A DNA stretch of 64,000 bases from Chromohalobacter sarecensis (GCF_023061135.1 NZ_JAKGAN010000005.1:62001-126000); one strand, 5' to 3'. Positions 1-9,779 are shown, counted from the stretch's first letter. Notes: generated by a model from the letters alone, not told the origin. Numbers and translations are program-made.

Positions 1-2
1 TG

Positions 3-920
3 CTCAATACCTTGCTGGTCTCGGCGTTGGGGGTCGTCGTCGCGACGATCATCGGCTTCGCGGTGGGGATTGCGAGGTTGTCGCCGAATTGGTTATTGGC
101 CCGCCTCGCGGGTGCCTATGTGGAAATCTTCCGTAACATCCCCCTGCTGGTTCAGATTTTATTCTGGTATTTCGCGGTGCTGCAGGCATTACCCAGCCCT
201 CGCCAGAGCCTCAGTTTTCTAGAAATAATATTTATCAATGTGCGCGGCCTGGTCATTCCCGACCCGCAGCCACTCAGCGGTTTCGCAGCGACGCCCTGGG
301 CCTTGCTCGTGGGCATCGTTGCAGCGATTGCACTGGGTATTTATGCGAAGCGTCGCCAGGTCCGCACCGGCAAGGCGTTGCCGATCTATTGGCTGGGCGC
401 GGGCTTGATCATCGGCATACCGCTAGTGGTGTTCCTGCTCACGGGGTCGCCGCTCGAGTGGTCTATCCCTGAACTGACGGGATTCAACTTCAGCGGTGGC
501 GTGAGGGTGCTGCCTGAGCTGGTGGCTTTGTGGTTGGCGCTGTCTATCTATACGGCTGCCTTCATTGCCGAGATCGTGCGTTCGGGCATCCAGTCGGTTC
601 CCCAAGGCCAGGTCGAGGCGGCCAATGCCCTGAGCCTGCCGGGTAGCATTACGCTGCGCAAGGTGGTGATCCCTCAGGCAATGCGCGTCATCGTGCCGCA
701 ATTGACGAGCCAGTATCTGAATCTCATCAAGAACTCCTCGTTGGCCACAGCGATCGGTTATCCCGACTTGGTGGCCGTCTTCTCGGGTACGACCCTCAAT
801 CAGACCGGGCAGGCCATCGAGATCGTGGCCATGACCATGGCCGTGTATCTGACGATCAGTCTGGTGGTATCGGCGCTGATGAATGTTTATAACGCGCGTA
901 CGTTGCTCAAGGAGCGTTGA
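3..920 (+). CDS. aapQ: Polar amino acid ABC transporter permease (AapQ/BztB type), 5' truncated
   Basis: Inner-membrane permease subunit of a general L-amino acid ABC importer. The frame is open from the window edge and the first visible residues already lie inside the protein, so the N-terminus is missing. A large insertion between the early helices is typical of AapQ/BztB. The C-terminal half holds the inner-membrane permease EAA-type loop (VEAANALSLPG followed by RKVVIPQA), which docks on the ATPase. The stop codon is followed one base later by the next permease start, so the genes are one operon. The binding-protein gene (aapJ) would lie upstream, outside the window. Family assignment is firm; the exact substrate range is inferred from the family. 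Confidence 0.9.
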   Translation, partial: LNTLLVSALGVVVATIIGFAVGIARLSPNWLLARLAGAYVEIFRNIPLLVQILFWYFAVLQALPSPRQSLSFLEIIFINVRGLVIPDPQPLSGFAATPWALLVGIVAAIALGIYAKRRQVRTGKALPIYWLGAGLIIGIPLVVFLLTGSPLEWSIPELTGFNFSGGVRVLPELVALWLALSIYTAAFIAEIVRSGIQSVPQGQVEAANALSLPGSITLRKVVIPQAMRVIVPQLTSQYLNLIKNSSLATAIGYPDLVAVFSGTTLNQTGQAIEIVAMTMAVYLTISLVVSALMNVYNARTLLKER

Positions 921-921
921 G

Positions 922-2031
922 ATGGCCGGTGAATCCATGCGTGATGAGATGATTGAAGCGCGGCGTCCACCGAATGCGCATCGGGGCGTCTTGAAGTGGC
1001 TACAGCGCAACTTGTTCAACGGTCCGATCAATAGCGTGGTCTCGGTCGTTACCCTTGGCGTGTTGGTCTGGGCATTGTGGCCGTTCGTGCAATGGGCCTT
1101 GATCCAGGCCGACTGGCTCGGCGATTCGCGTCAGGCGTGCAGTGGTGAAGGCGCCTGCTGGGTGTTCATCAGTGCCCGGTTCGAGTCGATCATCTATGGC
1201 TTTTATCCCGAGGCGGCGCGTTGGCGGGTGGATATCGTCTTCGCGTTGATGGCGGGGTTGCTTGCCTGGTTGGCGATTCCCAAGGTGCCGGGCAAGCGTT
1301 GGGCCGCGATTATCGCGGTGATCGGCTTTCCGATAGCGGCGTATGTACTGCTCTTGGGTGGCCATTTCGGCTTGATGCATGTCTCGACCCGCAACTGGGG
1401 CGGGCTGATGCTGACCCTGACCGTGGCCACGATCGGCATCGTCGGTTCGTTGCCGATCGGGATCGTGCTGGCCTTGGGGCGGCGTTCGAAAATGCCGCTG
1501 GTCAGGGCGGTGAGCGTCGTCTTCATCGAGTTCTGGCGCGGCGTCCCCTTGATTACCGTGCTGTTCATGGCCTCGGTGATGCTACCGCTGTTCGTGCCCA
1601 CCGAGGTCGAGTTCGACAAGCTCCTGCGTGCGCTGGTGGGCATCATGTTGTTCTGGAGCGCCTACATGGCGGAAGTCGTCAGGGGCGGGCTTCAGGCGAT
1701 CCCCGGCGGGCAGGAAGAAGCCGGCAAGGCGCTCGGCCTCAACTACTGGCAGCGCATGGGGCTGATCGTGCTGCCGCAGGCCTTGAAGCTGGTCATCCCG
1801 GGGATCGTCAACACCTTCATTGCCCTGTTCAAGGACACCTCGCTGGTCTTGATCATCGGATTGTTCGATCTGCTGGCGATCATCCGCGCGGGCCTGACCG
1901 ACAGTGATTGGCTGGGCTTTGCCACCGAGGGGTACGTGTTTGCCGCGCTGGTGTTCTGGGTGTTCTGTTTCAGCATGTCGCGTTATAGCCAGTACATCGA
2001 GAAGCGTCTGCAGACCGGCCACACGAACTGA
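922..2031 (+). CDS. aapM: Polar amino acid ABC transporter permease (AapM/BztC type)
   Basis: Second integral membrane subunit of the general amino acid importer, pairing with the upstream permease. I place the start at ATG 922 because AAGGAG sits about 8 bases before it; the frame is open further upstream, but that part overlaps the preceding gene. About 370 residues, with several hydrophobic helices, a cysteine-containing periplasmic insertion, and a C-terminal permease core with the EAA loop ([14 protein letters not shown], then VLPQALKL). The AapM/BztC family has this length and architecture. It is co-transcribed with aapQ and followed by the ATPase gene. Confidence 0.9.
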   Translation: MAGESMRDEMIEARRPPNAHRGVLKWLQRNLFNGPINSVVSVVTLGVLVWALWPFVQWALIQADWLGDSRQACSGEGACWVFISARFESIIYGFYPEAARWRVDIVFALMAGLLAWLAIPKVPGKRWAAIIAVIGFPIAAYVLLLGGHFGLMHVSTRNWGGLMLTLTVATIGIVGSLPIGIVLALGRRSKMPLVRAVSVVFIEFWRGVPLITVLFMASVMLPLFVPTEVEFDKLLRALVGIMLFWSAYMAEVVRGGLQAIPGGQEEAGKALGLNYWQRMGLIVLPQALKLVIPGIVNTFIALFKDTSLVLIIGLFDLLAIIRAGLTDSDWLGFATEGYVFAALVFWVFCFSMSRYSQYIEKRLQTGHTN

Positions 2032-2090
2032 ACCACTACAAGTGGACTACTACGACTGACCCAATAACGATAACGTCGAGGAACTGCATC

Positions 2091-2858
<768 letters not shown>

Positions 2859-2879
2859 CGGGGGCGGCGCCCATCAGAG

Positions 2880-3344
2880 CTAGAGGCTGGGTTCCTGACG
2901 TTGGGAGGGAGTGACCGGCTGGCGTTTCGCGGTGGCCGGCTGGCGGGGCTGCGTCACGCGCGCCTGGCCCACCACGCCTTCATCGGGGTCGAGCGGCTTT
3001 GCCGTGCTGATCCAAGCCTGTTCTGGGTCGTGCATGGCCGGGCGCCGGTCGATAGCACGGGTCATTACGTCGCCCGGGGCAAAGCCCTCGCGCCGTGCCA
3101 GCATATGGTGCGGCGCCATCCACAGCTCGGCGAACAGGCGCACCAACGCCATGGCGAGCAGCAGCGCGCCCCCACCGAGCGCCAGCATCGGCCAGCTTGC
3201 CTGCCACGGGAGCCCGCTTGCCGCCGGTGAATGGCGCCATAGCCAGGCACCGCCGATCAACAGCAGACCGATTTGCAGCATACAATGAGAAAAAATCAAC
3301 GTTCGTCGCGGTAGTGGGCGACGCATCAAGATAAAGTCGCGCAT
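2880..3344 (-). CDS. Two-helix membrane protein of unknown function
   Basis: 154 residues. A basic N-terminus is followed by two hydrophobic segments, roughly residues 20-38 and 50-72 (the second ending near LFAELW). The long C-terminal tail, from about residue 90, is polar and rich in proline, glutamine and arginine and should be cytoplasmic. A GGGAGA ribosome site precedes ATG 3344. It is convergent with the aapP gene. I do not recognise the family; this could be a lineage-specific inner-membrane protein. Nothing in the sequence indicates an enzyme. Confidence 0.6.
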   Translation of the reverse strand: MRDFILMRRPLPRRTLIFSHCMLQIGLLLIGGAWLWRHSPAASGLPWQASWPMLALGGGALLLAMALVRLFAELWMAPHHMLARREGFAPGDVMTRAIDRRPAMHDPEQAWISTAKPLDPDEGVVGQARVTQPRQPATAKRQPVTPSQRQEPSL

Positions 3345-3608
3345 GTCGCTCTCCCTGGCAGATAGCGCTTGTAGCCGGTGATTCCTGTCCAGCGCCGCGA
3401 TATTAGCAGGTTTGCGTCAGGCGTGAACCTGTCGGTATCACGCCACATGGGTGTCGCGGTGCGCCGTCGCCTGCCGCGAGATTGACAGAAATACGCTGGG
3501 TTTCGATGCTTGAAGGGTCGCCGTTCGTGCGACGAGGCGGCCGGATCAACGGCGCAGGAAGCGCCGTCGCCCTGAGATGCCGGTCATCCCCCGATCAAGG
3601 AGTCAGAC

Positions 3609-4043
3609 ATGAACAAACGTTATATCGTGACTGCCAATGCTTCGCGTGCGCGTATCTTCGCGCATCAAGCCGGCGTGGTTCGTGAAGTCGAGACGTTGAT
3701 TCATCCCGAGGGCCGTTTGCATACCGGCGATCTGCGTACGGGTGGAAAAGGAGAGTCCGACGATGCGGCGTCGCATTCGCCGCGTCAGTCCGGCAATGAC
3801 GATGCCACGATGGAAAAGCATGCCGCGTTCTTCGCCAAGGAAGTCGCCGACTATCTCCGCCAGGCGCGCACCCAGGGGAAAGCCGATGAGTTCATCATCG
3901 CCGCTGCGCCGCACTTCTTGGGCCTGATTCGTCAGAAGCTCGACAAGCCGACCCAGGCTTGCGTCATCCATACCTTGGATAAGGACCTATCGAGTGCCGA
4001 CGAGGAAGAGCTAGCCGAGAAGTTTCGACCGCCCCTCAATTGA
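3609..4043 (+). CDS. Host attachment protein family (PF10116-like)
   Basis: 144 residues. The N-terminus (YIVTANASRARIF) and the pattern of a charged low-complexity middle followed by FIIAAAPHFLGLIRQKL match the bacterial family annotated as protein required for attachment to host cells. Despite the name, these are widespread in free-living bacteria, and the fold resembles archaeal release-factor-like domains. A perfect AAGGAGT ribosome site lies before ATG 3609. It is a single-gene unit between the aap operon and the chemoreceptor. The biological role is unknown here. Confidence 0.75.
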   Translation: MNKRYIVTANASRARIFAHQAGVVREVETLIHPEGRLHTGDLRTGGKGESDDAASHSPRQSGNDDATMEKHAAFFAKEVADYLRQARTQGKADEFIIAAAPHFLGLIRQKLDKPTQACVIHTLDKDLSSADEEELAEKFRPPLN

Positions 4044-4080
4044 TGTGAAAGTTTGAATCAACATGAATAAGCATCTCGCT

Positions 4081-4107
4081 TAAAGTTTTTCCCATGAGTG
4101 CCGTTAA
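4081..4107 (+). promoter_or_regulatory. Sigma-28 (FliA) promoter of the chemoreceptor gene
   Basis: The -35 element TAAAGTTT at 4081-4088 matches the FliA consensus exactly. After an 11-base spacer comes GCCGTTAA (4100-4107), 7 of 8 with the consensus GCCGATAA. The promoter is 37 bases upstream of the chemoreceptor start, as expected for a flagellar class III gene. Transcription would begin near 4113-4116. Confidence 0.75.
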
Positions 4108-4141
4108 TCAAAGGAGGTATCCCCCAACGATAGGCACTCAT
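4094..4141. promoter_or_regulatory. Inverted repeat across the FliA -10 region
   Basis: Perfect 9-bp arms ATGAGTGCC (4094-4102) and GGCACTCAT (4133-4141) flank 30 bases that contain a strong but misplaced AAAGGAGGT (4110-4118), about 25 bases before the start codon. The left arm lies in the promoter, so it would not be transcribed. A DNA operator is therefore more plausible than an RNA hairpin. Confidence 0.35.
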
Positions 4142-4143
4142 TC

Positions 4144-5985
4144 ATGTTTACATCGCTCCAAACCCGGATCATGGTGGCCTGCGTCGCTATGATTCTGGTC
4201 GCCTTGGCCGCAATGGGCGGCGTCAATTACTGGCTGGTGAGCCAGCATCAGCGCGCTATCAATACCGATATGCTCGATGGCGTGGCACGTGGCCATGTCG
4301 AGTCCATCGAAAATTGGGCCGTGAGCAAGAAGCGCCTGATCGAAGCGCTGCCACCGGCGCTCGACAATGACGATTTCGTTCCGGCCTTGCAGCAGACCGC
4401 CGTGGCCGGCGACTTCAGCCAGGTATACGTCGGCTTGCCGGACAAGCGCCTGATTACCAACGACAACTGGCAACCACCGGAAGATTACGACCCTACCCAA
4501 CGCCCCTGGTACCAGTCGGCCGTCGAGGCCGGTAAGAGCATTGCCAGCCCGCCCTATCTGGACATGGTCACCGATAGTCTCGTGGTGTCTTTCGCCACGC
4601 CGATCATCGAGGATGGCGACACTCGAGCCGTGATCGGCGCCGATGTCAGCCTGGCCGATGTCACCGACAACGTGACCTCGATCCGTCCGACTCAAAGCAG
4701 CTTCGCATTCCTCGTCAATCAGGACAGCGATATTGTCGCCTATCGTGACACCAATCTGGCCTTGGAACCTTCTACGGCGCTTGACGATAGCCTGACGCCG
4801 GAATGGCTGGACACGCTGGCGCGCGAAGGAACCCCCAAAGAAGCTATTATCGATGGCCGAGATGTCCTCTTATATGCTGTGGAGGTGCCGGAAACCGACT
4901 GGCGCCTGGTCATCGCGCTGGACCTCACCGAAGCCAACGCTGGCGTGCAAGGCGTACTGCACTCCACGCTCATCGCAATGGTCTTGTCCGGTCTGATTGC
5001 TGCCTTGCTGCTGTGGGTGCTGTTGTCGCCGATCTTCCGCCGTCTGCGCCAGGCACGCGATGCCATGTTCGATATCGCTTCCGGTGAAGGCGATCTGACG
5101 CGCCGGCTCGAGATCGACGGTCGCGATGAGGTGGCGCAGATCGCCCAAGGGTTCAATGGCTTTGCCGATGCCGTCAACGAGGTCCTCCTCGAAGTACGTG
5201 CCAGCAGTACCTCGGTGAGCGAGGCCTCCAGCGAAATCGCCCATGGTAGCCAGGACCTCTCGCGGCGTACCGAGCAGGCCGCTTCCAGCTTGCAGGAAAC
5301 CTCTACCGCCATGGAACAGATCGCCAGCACGGTGGAAAATACCGCAAACTCTGCCAGCCAGGCCGACCAGCTCTCCCGGGAGGCGACCACGGCGGCCAAT
5401 CATGGTGGTGATATCGCGCGCAAGGCGGTCAACACCATGGAAGAGGTCAATGCCCAGACGACGCAGATTTCCGATATCGTGCGCTTGATCGACGAAATCG
5501 CCTTCCAGACCAACCTGCTGGCGCTCAATGCCTCGGTTGAGGCGGCGCGCGCCGGTGAGCAGGGTCGCGGTTTCGCGGTGGTCGCCAATGAAGTGCGTCA
5601 ACTGGCGAGCCGCTCGGCCTCGGCAGCCGATGACATCAAGAAGCTGATCGATGCCTCGGTGACCCAGACCCGCGAGGGGACCGATATGGTGCGCCTGGCG
5701 GGTGACAGCATGCAGGAAATCGTCACCGCCGTGGCGCGGGTCTCCGATGTTCTCGCCGAGATCAACGCCGCCACGCAGGAACAAAGCCAAGGCGTGACTC
5801 AGGTCAACCAGGCCGTCAACGACCTGGATCAAATGACCCAGCACAACGCCTCGATGGTCGAGGAATCCACCGTCGCCGCCGAGCAGATGCGTGACCAGGC
5901 TGCGCGTCTAGCCGAGGTCGTGGGCCGCTTCAGTCTGCGCGAAGACGGACAAACGCAAACGCGCCCCGCGTTGACCAAGACCTAG
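4144..5985 (+). CDS. Methyl-accepting chemotaxis protein with dCache_1 amino-acid-sensing domain
   Basis: Transmembrane chemoreceptor, 613 residues: TM1 about 9-32, periplasmic double-Cache domain about 35-270, TM2 about 275-297, HAMP about 298-350, then the coiled-coil signalling domain with its hairpin tip [20 protein letters not shown] from about 451. The Cache domain shows Y115, R120, W122, Y123, Y138 and D167. The spacing is exactly that of the amino-acid-binding signature known from PctA-type receptors, so the ligand is probably an L-amino acid. No C-terminal CheR-tethering pentapeptide is seen. Transcription fits sigma-28 control. It lies next to an amino acid importer operon. Confidence 0.92.
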   Translation: MFTSLQTRIMVACVAMILVALAAMGGVNYWLVSQHQRAINTDMLDGVARGHVESIENWAVSKKRLIEALPPALDNDDFVPALQQTAVAGDFSQVYVGLPDKRLITNDNWQPPEDYDPTQRPWYQSAVEAGKSIASPPYLDMVTDSLVVSFATPIIEDGDTRAVIGADVSLADVTDNVTSIRPTQSSFAFLVNQDSDIVAYRDTNLALEPSTALDDSLTPEWLDTLAREGTPKEAIIDGRDVLLYAVEVPETDWRLVIALDLTEANAGVQGVLHSTLIAMVLSGLIAALLLWVLLSPIFRRLRQARDAMFDIASGEGDLTRRLEIDGRDEVAQIAQGFNGFADAVNEVLLEVRASSTSVSEASSEIAHGSQDLSRRTEQAASSLQETSTAMEQIASTVENTANSASQADQLSREATTAANHGGDIARKAVNTMEEVNAQTTQISDIVRLIDEIAFQTNLLALNASVEAARAGEQGRGFAVVANEVRQLASRSASAADDIKKLIDASVTQTREGTDMVRLAGDSMQEIVTAVARVSDVLAEINAATQEQSQGVTQVNQAVNDLDQMTQHNASMVEESTVAAEQMRDQAARLAEVVGRFSLREDGQTQTRPALTKT

Positions 5986-6007
5986 TCGGGATTTCCCCGC
6001 GCCACCA

Positions 6008-6039
6008 CGGCCCACCGGCATACGCCGGTGGGCCGTTTT
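6008..6039 (+). terminator. Rho-independent terminator after the chemoreceptor gene
   Basis: A 12-bp GC-rich stem (6008-6019 with 6024-6035), loop ATAC, followed directly by TTTT. Confidence 0.8.
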
Positions 6040-6065
6040 GGTTGGCCGTTTCTACAACGGCGACC

Positions 6066-6992
6066 CTAGGGAACGGCCGGCAGGTCGATGTCGTCGCTGC
6101 GCTGGACGTCGGCAGTCATCTCGCGGCATAGACGCAGGAATTCGCGCATGGCGGTGGTCAGGTACTTGTGCCGGTGCCAGATGAAGGCGAACTGGCGTGT
6201 CAGGTCGAGCGCCGGCGTGGCGATGGGCACCAGGCTGCCGCGCCGAAAGGCATCGCGCAGGGCCAGGTGCGAGACGCAGCCGATGCCCAGTCCCGATTCC
6301 ACTGCGCGCTTGATGGCTTCGGTGTGTTCCAGCTCGAGCAGCACATTGAGCCGTCCACGCCGGTGGCGCATCGCCTGATCCAGCGTACGGCGAGTTCCCG
6401 AGCCCTCCTCGCGCATGATCCAGTCCTCGCGCATCAGCGCTTCCAGATCCGCCTCACCGGCGCTGGCCAATGGGTGCCGTGGCGAGCAAAAGACAGTGAG
6501 TTCGTCCTCGACCCAGGGTTGCATGACGATGTCCTCGTGCTGGCAGTCCCCCTCGATCAGACCAAGATCCAGCTCGTGATGGGCGATGCGCTCGACGATG
6601 GAAGCCGTGTTGCGCACATGGAGGCGTACGCGACTGCCTGGGTGGTGACGCATGAAGTCGCTGATCAGCAGCGTCGCCAGATAGTTGCCGATAGTCAGCG
6701 TCGCACCGACATCCAGTGATCCGATGCCGCGCTGGCCTTTGAGCAGTTCTTCGATTTCCTCGCCGCGGTCGAGCAGCGCCACGGCCTTGGGCAGTAACTG
6801 AAAGCCCAGCGCATTGAGCTTGAGCCGCTTACCGATGCGGTCGAGCAATTGGCAGTCGAACTGCCGTTCCAGCTCCGCGAGGGCAGTGCTGGTGGCGGAC
6901 TGCGACATCGCCAAGCGCTGCGCCGCGCGGGACACGCTTTCATGCTGCGCGATGGCGACGAAGACTTCGAGCTGGCGCAGGGTGTAGCGCAT
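6066..6992 (-). CDS. finR: LysR-family regulator, FinR-like
   Basis: 308 residues with an N-terminal winged helix-turn-helix (about 3-62; LRQLEVFVAIAQHESVSRAA, SQSATSTALAELE) and a LysR effector domain (about 90-295). It is transcribed divergently from a ferredoxin-NADP reductase gene, the same arrangement as Pseudomonas finR/fpr, where FinR activates fpr under superoxide or sulfur-starvation stress. The symbol is assigned from this context plus the family; the target is inferred. A 7-bp inverted repeat and a good promoter lie in the shared intergenic region. Confidence 0.8.
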   Translation of the reverse strand: MRYTLRQLEVFVAIAQHESVSRAAQRLAMSQSATSTALAELERQFDCQLLDRIGKRLKLNALGFQLLPKAVALLDRGEEIEELLKGQRGIGSLDVGATLTIGNYLATLLISDFMRHHPGSRVRLHVRNTASIVERIAHHELDLGLIEGDCQHEDIVMQPWVEDELTVFCSPRHPLASAGEADLEALMREDWIMREEGSGTRRTLDQAMRHRRGRLNVLLELEHTEAIKRAVESGLGIGCVSHLALRDAFRRGSLVPIATPALDLTRQFAFIWHRHKYLTTAMREFLRLCREMTADVQRSDDIDLPAVP

Positions 6993-7024
6993 GACGATCT
7001 CCTGGCGATCTCATCGACCGTTCT

Positions 7025-7050
7025 ATATCGGCTAGATAGATAACCGATAT
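7025..7050. promoter_or_regulatory. Candidate LysR (FinR) binding site
   Basis: Perfect inverted repeat ATATCGG (7025-7031) and CCGATAT (7044-7050) with a 12-base spacer, in the finR-fpr intergenic region upstream of the fpr promoter. The geometry suits a LysR dimer-of-dimers site; binding is inferred. Confidence 0.45.
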
Positions 7051-7063
7051 CCATACAATTCAT

Positions 7064-7093
7064 TTAACAGATATATTGGTTCAGTCTTATAAT
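7064..7093 (+). promoter_or_regulatory. Sigma-70 promoter of fpr
   Basis: TTAACA at 7064-7069 (5 of 6 with consensus), an 18-base spacer, and a perfect TATAAT at 7088-7093, about 58 bases before the fpr start. Confidence 0.6.
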
Positions 7094-7151
7094 TCGTGCA
7101 ACTTCAATTTAAGCAAATAATGCTTTCCGGTTATAAGGTAAGGAGTGATTC

Positions 7152-7928
7152 GTGAGTAAACTGGCACTTGAAGAAGTTCTCAGCGTTCATCACTGGAACG
7201 ATACCCTGTTCAGCTTCCGCACCACGCGCGAGCGTAGCCTGCGCTTCAAGAACGGCCAGTTCGTGATGATCGGTCTGGAAGCCGATGGCAAGCCGCTGCT
7301 GCGGGCCTACTCGGTGGCCAGCCCCAACTACGAGGATCACCTCGAGTTCTTCAGCATCAAGGTGCAGGATGGTCCGCTGACCTCTCGGCTGCAGCATCTC
7401 AAGGTCGGCGATCAGATCATGGTCAGCCGCAAGCCGACCGGCACGCTGGTCGTCGATGACCTGCTACCGGGCCGTAACTTGTACCTGCTATCCACCGGTA
7501 CCGGCCTGGCGCCGTTCCTGAGTCTGATCCAAGACCCGGAAGTCTACGAGCGCTTCGAGAAGATCGTGCTGGTCCACGGCGTGCGTACGGTCAGCGAGCT
7601 GGCCTATGCCGACTTCATCACCCAGGAGCTACCGGCTCACGAGTATCTGGGCGAGGAGATCAGCGAGAAGTTGGTTTACTATCCCACCGTGACGCGTGAA
7701 GACTTCCACACCATGGGGCGCCTGACCGATCATATCCGTAGCGGCAAGCTCTTCGCCGATACCGGTTTGCCCGAACTCGACCCCAAGCAGGACCGCGCGA
7801 TGATCTGCGGCAGCCCGGCGATGCTCGACGACACCAGCGCCATGCTCGACGAGCTGGGCTTCAACATTTCCCCGCGCATGGGCGAACCCGGCGACTACGT
7901 CATCGAACGGGCCTTCGTCGAGAAGTGA
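7152..7928 (+). CDS. fpr: Ferredoxin-NADP(+) reductase
   Basis: Cytoplasmic FAD enzyme exchanging electrons between NADPH and ferredoxin or flavodoxin. 258 residues, the normal length for the bacterial Fpr class. FAD-binding motif RAYSVASP (51-58), NADP motif GTGLAPF (116-122), C-terminal nucleotide site CGSPAML, and an end in FVEK as in subclass I/II bacterial enzymes. The start is GTG 7152, preceded by AAGGAG at a 7-base spacing. It is divergent from the finR-like gene. Expected roles are support of Fe-S repair and redox balance during oxidative stress. Confidence 0.93.
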   Translation: MSKLALEEVLSVHHWNDTLFSFRTTRERSLRFKNGQFVMIGLEADGKPLLRAYSVASPNYEDHLEFFSIKVQDGPLTSRLQHLKVGDQIMVSRKPTGTLVVDDLLPGRNLYLLSTGTGLAPFLSLIQDPEVYERFEKIVLVHGVRTVSELAYADFITQELPAHEYLGEEISEKLVYYPTVTREDFHTMGRLTDHIRSGKLFADTGLPELDPKQDRAMICGSPAMLDDTSAMLDELGFNISPRMGEPGDYVIERAFVEK

Positions 7929-7959
7929 TCGACGGCGACGTTACGACGTAACTCAAGAG

Positions 7960-7984
7960 GCCCCTGACATCGTCAGGGGCTTTT
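7960..7984 (+). terminator. Rho-independent terminator of fpr
   Basis: Perfect 9-bp stem GCCCCTGAC / GTCAGGGGC (7960-7980) with a 3-base loop, followed by TTTT. Confidence 0.85.
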
Positions 7985-7999
7985 GTGGTTCAGGCTGAC

Positions 8000-8398
8000 T
8001 CACAACCACTTGGGCATGGCGTTTTCGGCGCGAGCCTTGACGTCATCGTCGATGTAGACCGATACCGCGATCAGTGCGGCACCGAGCACACTGGCGTCGT
8101 CGACATAACCGCCGACGGGGATCAGGTCGGGAATGGCATCCAACGGCGAGATGAAATATCCCAATGCGCCGAGGATCGTGGTTTTCGCCCACATTGGGAC
8201 ATCGGGACGTTGCAACACGAAATAGAGCTGAAGCGCGCGGCGGATGACTTCGCGCCCGGCACGGCGACCGTAGTGAGTAATCTTGTGCCAGAAACGTTGC
8301 TCTTGGAACGTGTCGGCGTAATCGGTCGTTTCTCCCGGTACCACATCGGTGGTTTCGGTCAGTGGCGTCTCGTCGATGGGGTCATGGCGTAGCGTCAT
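8000..8398 (-). CDS. DUF1232 (YkvA-like) membrane-associated protein
   Basis: 132 residues from ATG 8398, chosen over longer in-frame starts because GAGGAG precedes it. The conserved core is WAKTTILGALGYFISPLDAIPDLIPVGGYVDDA, read in pieces, about residues 75-110. It is the hallmark of the DUF1232/YkvA family, with a short hydrophobic hairpin containing SPLDAIPD. Function is unknown across the family. The N-terminal 60 residues are acidic and variable. The gene ends close to the fpr terminator (convergent). Confidence 0.8.
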   Translation of the reverse strand: MTLRHDPIDETPLTETTDVVPGETTDYADTFQEQRFWHKITHYGRRAGREVIRRALQLYFVLQRPDVPMWAKTTILGALGYFISPLDAIPDLIPVGGYVDDASVLGAALIAVSVYIDDDVKARAENAMPKWL

Positions 8399-8545
8399 AC
8401 ACACTCCTCGTGACAGGGTGGGCATCTTCGATGGTGTTAGGCCGATCAAACCAGGGCGGGATACGTCATCATCATGATCGAGACAACCTAAGCTATAGGA
8501 GCGCGTCGCTCCCATAGTTTCTTACAACGCATCATCTCATGGGTA

Positions 8546-8821
8546 TTACGACTTGGCACCGCCCTGAAAAGCGATATCCAGTGAAATAGCAGCATCCTTG
8601 GGCACATTGACCACCCTCAAGGCGTGTTGCGTCATGTCACGGCGCAATGCCTCGTATTCCTCGTCGCCCGCCATGCGCAGTTCCTCGAGCTGATGCTCGG
8701 TAACGTTCTGGCTACCGAGGTAGTTCTTGGCGGTCTTGCGCAGGGCTTCGCCCGTCTCGCCACCCGCGATCATGTGGAACTCATCGGGCTCCATGCCAGC
8801 GTTCTCGATGATGATTTCCAT
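8546..8821 (-). CDS. Small conserved hypothetical protein
   Basis: 91 residues, acidic, no membrane segment or signal. The composition suggests a small alpha/beta cytoplasmic protein (start MEIIIENAGMEPDEFH, end ISLDIAFQGGAKS). The ATG at 8821 has a good AAGGAG site at about 8832-8837. I do not recognise a domain. It is a stand-alone unit between the DUF1232 gene and the quinone reductase gene. Confidence 0.65.
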   Translation of the reverse strand: MEIIIENAGMEPDEFHMIAGGETGEALRKTAKNYLGSQNVTEHQLEELRMAGDEEYEALRRDMTQHALRVVNVPKDAAISLDIAFQGGAKS

Positions 8822-8849
8822 TTCGTCATCTCCTTATCTTGAGTAAAGC

Positions 8850-8869
8850 GCGGCACTTTTATGTGCCGC
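8850..8869 (-). terminator. Possible terminator hairpin after the quinone reductase gene
   Basis: 7-bp stem GCGGCAC / GTGCCGC with a 6-base loop, between the reductase stop (minus strand) and the next minus-strand gene. The trailing T content is poor, so this is tentative. Confidence 0.35.
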
Positions 8870-8942
8870 ACGCCTTCAAGATAGGTGCCATGTTGGGTGA
8901 GGCTCAAGCGTTATCGGACGACCGGTAGGGCAAATTCCTTGG

Positions 8943-9692
8943 TCATGTGCGCCACCGCAAGGGGTGCTCGTCCACAGTTTGGCCTTGTGCGTCCCAGTCT
9001 TGCCAGCCGGTGAAGGGGATAGCTTCCTCCGTTTGCCAGTGGTTCAGACGTGTTTCCCATTGGTGTTTGGCCTGTTCCAGATGATCGTGGAAGGCAGGTT
9101 CGTCTTGATAGCTCAAACCACCACCCTGCACACCGTATGTGATGTGCGGGGAGAGTACGTCGAAACCGACATAATAGAGAGAGCAGAGAATCGGCCACAT
9201 CAGTGTGGCGATATCGCCGCTTCGACCGCCGGGAGTAAACGTCGCTGCTGGCGCCCCTGTGGTGACCGAACAGAGAGCCCGCTTGCCCTTTAGCGGCCCC
9301 CGGTCGTAGCGATTTTTACCCGAGTAAAGCCCGCCATAGACGAATACACGATCGAACCAGCCTTTGAGCATGGCGGGCTGGGCGTGCCACCACAGAGGGA
9401 ATTGCAAGATAACGAGATCGGCGTGTCGCAGTCGCTCGATTTCTCGCTGAATGTCGCCAGGTAGCGTGTCTGATTGGACATGGTGACGTTGCTCGGTCAG
9501 CGCCGAGAAGTAGTCGGGATCTGCACGACCGGCGAAGTGCTCGGGGCGTTCCACGGGGTCGAAGTCTTCGGCGTATAGATCTGAGACACAGACGTCATGC
9601 CCCTCACGTGTCAATGCAGTCACGGCGAGGTTGCTTAATGCTGCATTGAATGAGCGTGGCTCGGGGTGGCAGTGCACGATCAAGATATTCAT
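8943..9692 (-). CDS. NAD(P)H dehydrogenase (quinone), flavodoxin-like fold
   Basis: About 249 residues from ATG 9692 (MNILIVHCHPEPRSFNAALS); a second in-frame ATG at 9713 has no better ribosome site. The start, the segment ILQFPLWWHAQPAMLKGWFD and the YGGLYSGKNRYDRGPLKGKRAL region are typical of the NQO1/KefF/MdaB-like flavodoxin_2 family, which reduces quinones by two electrons with FMN or FAD. It is divergent from a LysR gene, a common pairing in which the regulator controls the reductase in response to quinones or electrophiles. Confidence 0.85.
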   Translation of the reverse strand: MNILIVHCHPEPRSFNAALSNLAVTALTREGHDVCVSDLYAEDFDPVERPEHFAGRADPDYFSALTEQRHHVQSDTLPGDIQREIERLRHADLVILQFPLWWHAQPAMLKGWFDRVFVYGGLYSGKNRYDRGPLKGKRALCSVTTGAPAATFTPGGRSGDIATLMWPILCSLYYVGFDVLSPHITYGVQGGGLSYQDEPAFHDHLEQAKHQWETRLNHWQTEEAIPFTGWQDWDAQGQTVDEHPLRWRT

Positions 9693-9779
9693 GGGAAAGC
9701 CTTGTAACGACATAGGAGGAGTTACGCTAGGCTTTGCATAAGAGAAATAACATTCCCCATTAATTAAAGTGAACTTTGC

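Noticed and set aside
3482-3685. Short plus-strand open frame overlapping the host attachment protein start
   Set aside because: Shadow frame: the 3609 gene has the AAGGAGT site and family sequence, whereas this frame has neither.
4094-4141. RNA hairpin presenting a Shine-Dalgarno in its loop in the chemoreceptor leader
   Set aside because: The left arm lies inside the predicted sigma-28 promoter and would not be in the transcript made from it.
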